Shown here in pieces: positions 58,438-64,000 of a stretch of 64,000 nt of DNA. The notes under the pieces are model-generated. The model made no database searches. It saw nothing but the letters and a program-made list of their open reading frames with translations, and was not told the origin of the DNA. Position 1 is the stretch's first letter. Every line of letters starts with the position of its first letter. This DNA comes from Anaeromyxobacter dehalogenans 2CP-1. GTDB lineage: Bacteria; Myxococcota; Myxococcia; Myxococcales; Anaeromyxobacteraceae. The stretch lies in assembly GCF_000022145.1 (NCBI RefSeq), contig NC_011891.1:558001-622000 (forward strand), in the 5' to 3' direction. The position numbers and the translations under genes are program-made.

Positions 58438-58557
58438 TCGTCCGGTCCCGTGGCGGCCGACCGCTCCGCCCCGGCACGCGGCCCGCGGGAGGCGGGCGCC
58501 GCGCGGGGCGCACGCCGGCGGGTCGCTCGCCGGGGCGTGGCTGCTTACATCGACGGG

Positions 58558-59715
58558 ATGCGTCCCGCCCGCCCGGCCCTCGCGCCGCTCCTGCTGCTGC
58601 TCGCCTGCGGCGCCGCCTCCGCCCGACGGCCGGCCCCCGGCTGCACGATGGTGGAGGAGGGCTTCGGCCCGGCGGGCGCGATCCCGATCCGCGTCGAGCG
58701 GGTGGCGAGCGGCCTGGAGGTGCCGTGGGGGCTCGCCTTCCTCCCCGGCGGCGACGTGCTGGTGACCGAGCGGCCCGGGCGCGTGCGCCTCATCCGCCAC
58801 GGTCAGCTCCAGCCGGAGCCGGTGGCCACGGTCGCGATCGCGCCCGGCGGGGAGGGCGGGCTGCTCGGCATCGCGGCCGATCCGCGCTTCGCCGAGAACC
58901 GGCGCTTCTACCTGTACGCCACGGTCGAGGCGGGCGGCGCGCCGGTGAACCAGGTGTCGCGCTGGACGCTCTCGGCGGACGGCCGCGCGGCGACGCGCGA
59001 GAAGGTGCTCCTCGACGGCATCCCCGCGGCCCGGTACCACGACGGCGGGCGCATCCGCTTCGGGCCCGACGGCATGCTGTACGTCGGCACCGGCGACGGC
59101 GGCCACCCCGATCGCGCCCGCGACCCGGCGAGCCCGAGCGGCAAGCTCCTGCGCGTCACGCCCGACGGCGCGCCCGCGCCCGGCAACCCGCGGCCGGACA
59201 GCCCGGTGCTCCTCTCCGGCGTCCGCAACCTGGAGGCGTTCGACTGGCTCGACGCCGGCACGCTGATCCTGGCGGACCACGGGCCGAGCGGGGAGCGCTC
59301 GCGCACCGGCCAGGACGAGGTGACGGTGGCGCGCGCGGGGGACGACCTGGGCTGGCCGGCGGTGTCCGGGTGCGACGCCGAGCCGGGCACGGTCGCGCCG
59401 ATCCTCTCGTTCCGCAGGGCCGCGCCGCCGGGCGGCGGGAGCGTGTACCGCGGGTCGGCGGTGCCGCAGTGGAGGGGGAGCTTCCTGTTCGGGACGCTCG
59501 GCTCGCGCCACCTGCACCGGGTGGTGCTGGACGGGCGCGGCGGGCTGCGCGCGCACGAGGTCTACCTCGCCGGCGATCCGCCCTCGGGGCTGGGCCGCGT
59601 CCGCGAGGTCGTGGAGGGCCCGGACGGCGCGCTCTGGGTCACCACCAGCAACTGCGACGGCCGGGGGACCTGCCCGGCGGAGCGGGACCTGGTGGTGCGG
59701 CTGGTGGGCGGTTGA
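58558..59715 (+). CDS. Exported PQQ-dependent sugar (aldose) dehydrogenase-like protein
   Basis: 385 aa from ATG 58558; TACATC lies 6 nt before the ATG, giving a leaderless promoter. A signal peptide with LLLLLACG, which could also be a lipobox, is followed by the six-bladed propeller of soluble glucose/sorbosone dehydrogenases: GLEVPWGLAFLPGGDVLVTERPGRVRLI, GGEGGLLGIAADPRF, the catalytic-His loop RYHDGGRIRFGPDGMLYVGTGDGGH, and GVRNLEAFDW. It oxidises aldoses in the periplasm if PQQ is available; PQQ synthesis genes are not in this window. Confidence 0.85.
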   Translation: MRPARPALAPLLLLLACGAASARRPAPGCTMVEEGFGPAGAIPIRVERVASGLEVPWGLAFLPGGDVLVTERPGRVRLIRHGQLQPEPVATVAIAPGGEGGLLGIAADPRFAENRRFYLYATVEAGGAPVNQVSRWTLSADGRAATREKVLLDGIPAARYHDGGRIRFGPDGMLYVGTGDGGHPDRARDPASPSGKLLRVTPDGAPAPGNPRPDSPVLLSGVRNLEAFDWLDAGTLILADHGPSGERSRTGQDEVTVARAGDDLGWPAVSGCDAEPGTVAPILSFRRAAPPGGGSVYRGSAVPQWRGSFLFGTLGSRHLHRVVLDGRGGLRAHEVYLAGDPPSGLGRVREVVEGPDGALWVTTSNCDGRGTCPAERDLVVRLVGG

Positions 59716-60015
59716 TCTTCTCGGCGCGCGCGGCTACATCAGAGGGACCGTGCACGCGCCCGTCCACACCTCCCGGCGCCCCTGCCTCGCCCCGCCCCGG
59801 CGGCTCGCGAGCGGGCGCCCGTGCGCCCACGGCACGGCCTTCCTCGGCCAGGGCGCCTCGATCTCCTCGCGCTAGAGCGCAGGACCGAGGCGCGCCCCAC
59901 CCGCACCGAAGCACCGCAGGACCGCCCGCTCGTCGCGCCGCCGCTCGAGGCCGCGCGCGGGCATTCACCGCTGGACACGCCCGGGCCAGGCCCGGACCGA
60001 GCGACTGGAGGAACC
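59716..60015. other. 300-bp stretch between dehydrogenase and Rnk-like genes
   Basis: No supported gene. It contains TACATC at 59735 followed 9 nt later by a GTG opening a 41-codon frame (59750-59875, product Arg/Pro/His-rich), which could be a small leaderless gene but has no other support. The rest is GC-rich with small inverted repeats, and the last 15 nt carry the GGAGG ribosome site of the next gene. Confidence 0.3.
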
Positions 60016-60432
60016 ATGAGCCGCGACCGCATCTACGTCAGCGAGACCGATCACGAGCGCCTGCGGGCGCTGGTGGAGCAGCACCAGGAGGGCCGCGACG
60101 CGGCCGCGGCGGAGCGGCTCGACGCCGAGCTCGACCGCGCCGTGCGCGTGCCGGACGGCCAGGTGCCGCCGGACGTCGTCGCCATGAACTCGCGCGTGGT
60201 CTACGAGGACGGCGCGACCGGCCGCCTGCGCGAGGTCACGCTCGTCTACCCGACCGCCGCGGACCTGCGGGAGGGCCGGCTGTCGGTGCTCGCGCCGGTG
60301 GGCGCGGCGCTGCTCGGGCTGTCCACCGGCCAGTCCATCTCCTGGACGCTGCCGGACGGGCGCGAGGTCGAGCTGCGCGTGCGCTCGGTGCAGCAGCCCC
60401 CGGCCGCCCCGGCCGCGAGCGCGGCGGTGTGA
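60016..60432 (+). CDS. rnk: Rnk-like GreA/GreB-family RNA polymerase-binding protein
   Basis: 138 aa from ATG 60016 with GGAGG. A short N-terminal helical hairpin (SETDHERLRALVEQHQEGRD...ERLDAELDRA) leads to the GreA/GreB C-terminal domain: VVAMNSRVVYEDGATGRLREVTLVYP, LSVLAPVGAALLGLSTGQSISWTLPDGREVELRV. Rnk binds RNA polymerase like Gre factors but its coiled coil is too short to reach the catalytic centre. The name regulator of nucleoside diphosphate kinase is historical. Confidence 0.9.
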   Translation: MSRDRIYVSETDHERLRALVEQHQEGRDAAAAERLDAELDRAVRVPDGQVPPDVVAMNSRVVYEDGATGRLREVTLVYPTAADLREGRLSVLAPVGAALLGLSTGQSISWTLPDGREVELRVRSVQQPPAAPAASAAV

Positions 60433-60447
60433 GCCCGCCGCGTCCGC

Positions 60448-61671
60448 TCAGCCGGCCTGCCCCGGGCCGGCCGGGGGCGGCGCGGCGGCCAGCGCCGGCC
60501 CGGGCTCCGGCTCCGTCACCTCGAGGTGGACCTCGTCGAAGCTCGCGGTCGCGCCCAGCGTCAGCGCCGGGAGCATGGTGTTGAGGAGCGCGTACGGGAT
60601 GATCCCTCCGACCAGCCAGGGCGGGACGCCCTCGAAGCGCTCGATCACGATCTCGGCCAGCACCAGCGAGAACACGAGCGTGGGCACGAGCGCCGTCGCC
60701 ACCCGCCGCGCCTGGCCCAGGTGCTCGCGGAGCGCGAGCTTCCGGTGCACCGCCACCAGGCCCACGCGCAGCGGGATCATGGCGGCCAGGTAGACGACGC
60801 CGGTGGCCAGGGAGGACAGGGTGAGCAGCTCCGGGTGCAGGTGCGCGCCGGCGCTGAAGAAGTAGAACGGCGCGAAGAACGACGCGAACACCTCGACCGC
60901 GTGCAGCAGGCGGTCGGACGAGAACGCGGGGAGCCGCTCGCGGAAGCGGCGCGCCGCCACGCCGACCAGGAACGCGCCCACCAGGTAGTACACGCCCAGC
61001 TTGCGGGTGGCGAACGCCGCCATCACCGCCAGCATCACCAGGAACGCGAACTCGGAGCGCGGCGCCCAGGGCGCGATCGCCACCGCGAACGCGCGCATCA
61101 CCAGGGGGATGAGCACCACCACCGCGAGCAGCGCCGCGCTGGCGCCGGCGAAGCGCGCCGCCGAGGTGGACTGGAGCACCGCGAACAGCACCGCCAGCGC
61201 GAGCAGCTCGGTGGCGACCGCCTTGGTGCGCGTCCAGAAGCGCTGGTCGGCGTCGAGGCCGAAGGACTGCAGCGAGTCGAGGATGAAGCCGGTCGAGGGC
61301 GTCACCAGCGCGAGCGCGACCAGCGTGGCCGGCCGCCAGTCCACGCCGGTGGCTGCGGCGATGGCCCAGGCCACGCCCGCGAGCAGGAGCGCCTGGATGA
61401 CGAGGTGCTGCGCGACCAGCGCGGCGCCGCGGCGGAGGTCCTTCGCGTCCACGTCCAGCCCGGCGAACAGGAACAGCCCGGTGATGCCCAGCGTGGCGAG
61501 CAGCGCCAGGGTGGGATCGCCGGTGAAGAGGCCGGCGCGGGCCGCCGCCAGCCCGAGCAGGAGGCTGGTGATGGCGCCGGGGATCCGGAAGCGCTGCAGC
61601 GCCTTGGGGATGACGAACAGCGCGAACAGCAGGGCGATGTAGGCGAGCTCGGAGGACACGGTCCGCAACAT
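60448..61671 (-). CDS. CPA2-type cation/proton antiporter (KefB/NapA-like)
   Basis: 407 aa from ATG 61671; a TTG 24 nt upstream in frame is an alternative, and neither has a clear ribosome site. About twelve helices are visible. The typical unwound-helix segments are PGAITSLLLGLAAAR near the start and GLFLFAGLDVDAKDLRRG in the third helix pair. The ion-binding position in ALVTPSTGFILDSL carries Thr-Pro-Ser rather than an Asp pair. There is no C-terminal TrkA-N/KTN domain, so control by NAD or glutathione adducts is not expected. It probably exchanges Na+ or K+ for H+. Confidence 0.85.
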   Translation of the reverse strand: MLRTVSSELAYIALLFALFVIPKALQRFRIPGAITSLLLGLAAARAGLFTGDPTLALLATLGITGLFLFAGLDVDAKDLRRGAALVAQHLVIQALLLAGVAWAIAAATGVDWRPATLVALALVTPSTGFILDSLQSFGLDADQRFWTRTKAVATELLALAVLFAVLQSTSAARFAGASAALLAVVVLIPLVMRAFAVAIAPWAPRSEFAFLVMLAVMAAFATRKLGVYYLVGAFLVGVAARRFRERLPAFSSDRLLHAVEVFASFFAPFYFFSAGAHLHPELLTLSSLATGVVYLAAMIPLRVGLVAVHRKLALREHLGQARRVATALVPTLVFSLVLAEIVIERFEGVPPWLVGGIIPYALLNTMLPALTLGATASFDEVHLEVTEPEPGPALAAAPPPAGPGQAG

Positions 61672-61720
61672 CGCAGCAGGCCGCCCGGCGGGCAACCCGC
61701 GATCGCGCGACGCCGGGGCG

Positions 61721-62065
61721 TCAGGCGTGCTCGGTGAGGAGCGCGTCCAGGCGCTGCACGAACTGGCCGCGCGAGATCACCTCGTCCACCCCGGCCGCGC
61801 GGGCGGCGCCCGCCAGCTCGACCTCCACGTGGCCGAGGAAGCCGATGATCCGGACCGGCAGCCCGGCCGCGCGGGTGGCCCGCACCTCGTCGAGCACGCC
61901 GGGCTCGGAGAGGTCCGCGAGGATCGTGCCCTGGCCCAGGTCGCGCGCGGCCTCGGACAGGCGGCCACCGCGCGGGGCGAAGCGGAGGGCGACGCCGAGC
62001 CGCTCGCCGGCGGCGTGGATCTTGGAGCGGAAGACGAGGTCGCGGACGGAGACGAGGAGGGGCAT
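61721..62065 (-). CDS. Pseudo-receiver (CheY-like) stand-alone domain
   Basis: 114 aa from ATG 62065. Alternating strand/helix pattern: MPLLVSVRDLVF, ALRFAPRG, TILADLSEPG, VRIIGFLGHVEVELAGAARAAGVDEVISRGQFVQRL. Strand 3 ends in ADLSEPG, where an Asp lies near the phospho-site, but the N-terminal acidic pair is missing and the Lys of strand 5 is replaced by Arg in ISRGQF. It therefore looks like a degenerate receiver that does not follow normal phosphorylation chemistry. It is 49 nt downstream of the antiporter start on the upstream side; no partner is evident. Confidence 0.6.
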   Translation of the reverse strand: MPLLVSVRDLVFRSKIHAAGERLGVALRFAPRGGRLSEAARDLGQGTILADLSEPGVLDEVRATRAAGLPVRIIGFLGHVEVELAGAARAAGVDEVISRGQFVQRLDALLTEHA

Positions 62066-62122
62066 GGGGGCGGATGTACCGGCGCGGGCGCGTCGGCGCC
62101 GCGCCCGGCGGGGCGCTGCGCG

Positions 62123-62629
62123 CTATCGAGGCTTCGGGATCCCGGCCTCGATGCGCGCCGCCTCCTGCGGCGCCAGCAGGCGGGCCAGCTCCAGCTCCAG
62201 GTCCACGTCGCGGGAGGGCTTCCCGCGGCCGTGCTCGGTCTGGTCCTCGACCAGCCGGGTCAGCCGCACCTGCACGCCCCCCTCGCCCGGCGAGGCCTCG
62301 GCGTGCACGCGGGTCTGGTCCTTCCGCCACCCGGTGTCGAGCTTGCGCCGTCCGGCCTTGTCGATCTCGGTGGGGCGGGCGGGCGTGAACAGGTTCACCA
62401 CCAGCCCCTGGATCCCCTCGCGCGGATCCTCCTCGTCGGCGAGCGGGAACTCGTTCTGCATGAGCAGCCGGCGCACGTCGCCCCAGATCTCCTCCGCCGG
62501 CTGCGGGTACCGGAGCCGGTCGAGCTCGGCCTCCAGGTACCGGGTGCGCGCGCGCTGGGCGGCCACGGAGGCGCAGCCGGACAGCGTGAGGGCGAGCGCG
62601 GCGGTGGCGATCCAGGCGGTGCGGTTCAT
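62123..62629 (-). CDS. Hypothetical lipoprotein
   Basis: 168 aa. Signal with lipobox LSGC (Cys19). The mature part starts with a helical, Arg/Glu-rich stretch (RARTRYLEAELDRLRYPQPAEEIWGDVRRLL), then a mixed alpha/beta domain with TPARPTEIDKAGRRKLDTGWR. It ends in a charged helix. GAGGAG precedes the ATG, which overlaps the terC stop by 4 nt, so the two are co-translated. No family recognised. Confidence 0.75.
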   Translation of the reverse strand: MNRTAWIATAALALTLSGCASVAAQRARTRYLEAELDRLRYPQPAEEIWGDVRRLLMQNEFPLADEEDPREGIQGLVVNLFTPARPTEIDKAGRRKLDTGWRKDQTRVHAEASPGEGGVQVRLTRLVEDQTEHGRGKPSRDVDLELELARLLAPQEAARIEAGIPKPR

Positions 62630-63612
62630 CGGCTCTCCTCGGGTCGAGACGGCCCGAGGACTCTACCTGATGCGGGAGCGGCGCGGTGGCCGCGCGCGCG
62701 GTCGCGCCAGGCGCCCAGCAGGACCGGTGCGACGAGCAGCGCGGCGACGATCGCGAGCGACAGGGCGGGCGGGACCTTCACCCAGTCCATCGCCAGCATC
62801 TTCACGCCCACGTACACCAGCACCGCCGAGAGCCCGGTCTTCAGCCCGGAGAAGCGCTCCACCATGCCGGCCAGCAGGAAGAACATCGAGCGCAGGCCGA
62901 GGATGGCGAAGATGTTCGAGGTGAACACGATGAACGGGTCGAGCGTCACCGCGAAGATCGCGGGGATGGAGTCCACCGCGAAGATGACGTCGGAGATCTC
63001 CACCAGCACCAGCGCGAGCAGGAGCGGCGTGGCGACGCGCCGGCCGTTCTCGATCGTGAGGAAGTGGGCCCCGCGCAGCTCGTGGGTGGAGGGGATGACC
63101 CGCCGCACCAGCCGCATCAGCCGGCCGCCGGTGGGATCGGGCGCCTCGTTGCGGCCGAGGAACAGCTTCACGCCGGTCGCGACCAGCAGCGCGCCGAACA
63201 GGTAGATGGTCCAGTGGAAGCGGGCCAGCAGGGCGGTGCCGGCGAAGATCATCCCGGCGCGCAGGACGAGCGCGGAGAGGATGCCCCAGAACAGCACCCG
63301 GTGCTGGTAGAGCGGCGGCACGCCCAGCGCCGAGAAGATGATGACGAAGACGAAGATGTTGTCGACGGCGAGCGACTTCTCGATGAGGTAGCCGGTGAGG
63401 AACTCGAGGCCGCGGTCTGCCCCGAACTGCCACCACACCAGCGCGTTGAAGGTGAGCGCCAGCGCCACCCACACCACGCTCCAGCCGAGCGCCTCGCGCA
63501 CGCGGATGACGTGCGCCTTCCGATGGAACACGCCCAGGTCGAGCGCCAGCATCAGCGCGACGAAGGCGAGGAAGCCGATCCACAGGGCGGGTGAGCCGAT
63601 CGATTCGACCAA
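62626..63612 (-). CDS. TerC/Alx-family integral membrane protein
   Basis: 328 aa from TTG 63612, chosen because GGAGG lies exactly 6 nt upstream and no ATG or GTG fits better. About nine helices. Family marks: LALDLGVFHRKAHVIRVREAL, EKSLAVDNIFVFVIIFSALGVP with the acidic residues of the ion path, and LALVLVEISDVIFAVDSIPAIFAVTLDPFIVFTSNIFAILGLRSMFFLL. Alx/TerC proteins handle manganese, and many are implicated in loading metals onto exported enzymes. The C-terminal tail is Arg-rich. It is followed by a lipoprotein gene. The Mn riboswitch found before E. coli alx was not recognised here. Confidence 0.9.
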   Translation of the reverse strand: MVESIGSPALWIGFLAFVALMLALDLGVFHRKAHVIRVREALGWSVVWVALALTFNALVWWQFGADRGLEFLTGYLIEKSLAVDNIFVFVIIFSALGVPPLYQHRVLFWGILSALVLRAGMIFAGTALLARFHWTIYLFGALLVATGVKLFLGRNEAPDPTGGRLMRLVRRVIPSTHELRGAHFLTIENGRRVATPLLLALVLVEISDVIFAVDSIPAIFAVTLDPFIVFTSNIFAILGLRSMFFLLAGMVERFSGLKTGLSAVLVYVGVKMLAMDWVKVPPALSLAIVAALLVAPVLLGAWRDRARGHRAAPASGRVLGPSRPEESR

Positions 63613-63781
63613 GACGTACCTCCGAGAGCGTTCCCGGCGGATCTACGGTCCCGGCCATCCCTTAGACCATGACAAAATGACGCGTCGGAGCATTCAGAAA
63701 ACCTGCGTCCGGGTGCGCGCAGACCGGGGCGGGCGCGGCCGCAGGAACGCCAGGTCGCGCGCGATGCGCTATGACGGCAGC

Positions 63782-64000
63782 ATGACCTCGCTCCGCCGTG
63801 CCGCCCGCTGGTGCCTCCCCGCCCTCGCGCTCGCCGCTGCGCCGGCCGTGCGCGCCCAGGGCGAGCCGGCCGCCGACGCGCCGTTCCCCCTCACGCTGGA
63901 CGTGGGCGAGGTGAAGCCGCTCTGTCCGACCGGCACGGTGCAGTGCCCGCCCCGCGCGATCCTCTGCGACGATCCGAAGGTGGCGGTGGGCGCGGACTCG
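63782..64000 (+). CDS. Exported hypothetical protein (partial, 5' end)
   Basis: The first 73 codons are in the window from ATG 63782; an in-frame ATG at 63764 is an alternative. A clear signal peptide (RRAARWCLPALALAAAPAVRAQG) is followed by FPLTLDVGEVKPLCPTGTVQCPPRAILCDDPKV, with three cysteines that may pair in the periplasm. No family is recognised from this part. It is divergent from terC across a 169-nt gap that is AT-richer than average and likely holds both promoters. Confidence 0.65.
   Translation, partial: MTSLRRAARWCLPALALAAAPAVRAQGEPAADAPFPLTLDVGEVKPLCPTGTVQCPPRAILCDDPKVAVGADS

Overview
The window reads as chromosome of a very GC-rich Myxococcota bacterium, most likely Anaeromyxobacter or a close relative. 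I infer this from the base composition, GTG/TTG starts, short leaders and gene content (periplasmic respiratory NiFe hydrogenase, TPR and transglutaminase-like proteins, NtrC-type regulators); no marker gene settles the genus. No rRNA, tRNA or CRISPR array is visible. Nearly every base is in an open frame on both strands because of GC content, so genes were chosen by family recognition, start signals and mutual exclusion.

Layout. 1-4 kb: tail of a PhnD-type binding protein, an unrecognised gene, a RAYT-type (REP-associated) Y1 transposase, a small membrane protein, then a NicO/UreH-like metal permease. The permease's 3' half is duplicated behind it inside an array of a 13-nt motif that starts on its stop codon; inverted copies of the motif core lie just upstream of the transposase. 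4-9 kb: two-gene biotin-dependent acyl-CoA carboxylase. 9-16.4 kb: divergent DoxX-like gene and ECF sigma factor sharing a symmetric promoter region, a blue-copper lipoprotein, a Ca-type P-type ATPase, a LarA homologue and an aminotransferase.

16.4-28.3 kb: a leftward NiFe-hydrogenase locus, hybO-hybA-hybB-hybC, an intrinsic terminator, then a maturation protease and hypF-C-D-E-A-B. Its upstream 470 bp holds an FNR-like dyad. 28.7-46.8 kb: MarR regulator, M49-like peptidase, an OprC/NosA-like copper TonB receptor with a Cys/His-rich partner, a large transglutaminase/TPR protein, ion-homeostasis membrane proteins, a hemerythrin, and a nickel uptake locus (nikO-Q-M-L with nikR, and a NikR-like dyad between nikL and nikR). 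Nickel is a theme: two import systems, NikR, hydrogenase, six Hyp proteins and LarA lie within 45 kb.

46.9-53.9 kb: a PfkB kinase and hydrolase, then a five-gene rightward unit that I consider the most interesting part. It runs from a near-consensus sigma-54 promoter with a 38-nt nested dyad about 90 bp upstream through an exported His/Met-rich repeat protein, a TPR protein, a TPR plus outer-membrane-barrel protein (frameshifted by one base here), a membrane histidine kinase and an NtrC-type sigma-54 activator. The logic resembles ZraP-ZraS-ZraR with added envelope parts, probably autoregulated. 54-64 kb: VKOR-DsbA fusion, PAS kinase, FAD amine oxidoreductase plus GTP cyclohydrolase II, PQQ-type sugar dehydrogenase, Rnk-like factor, CPA2 antiporter, a pseudo-receiver, a lipoprotein, TerC, and the start of an exported protein.
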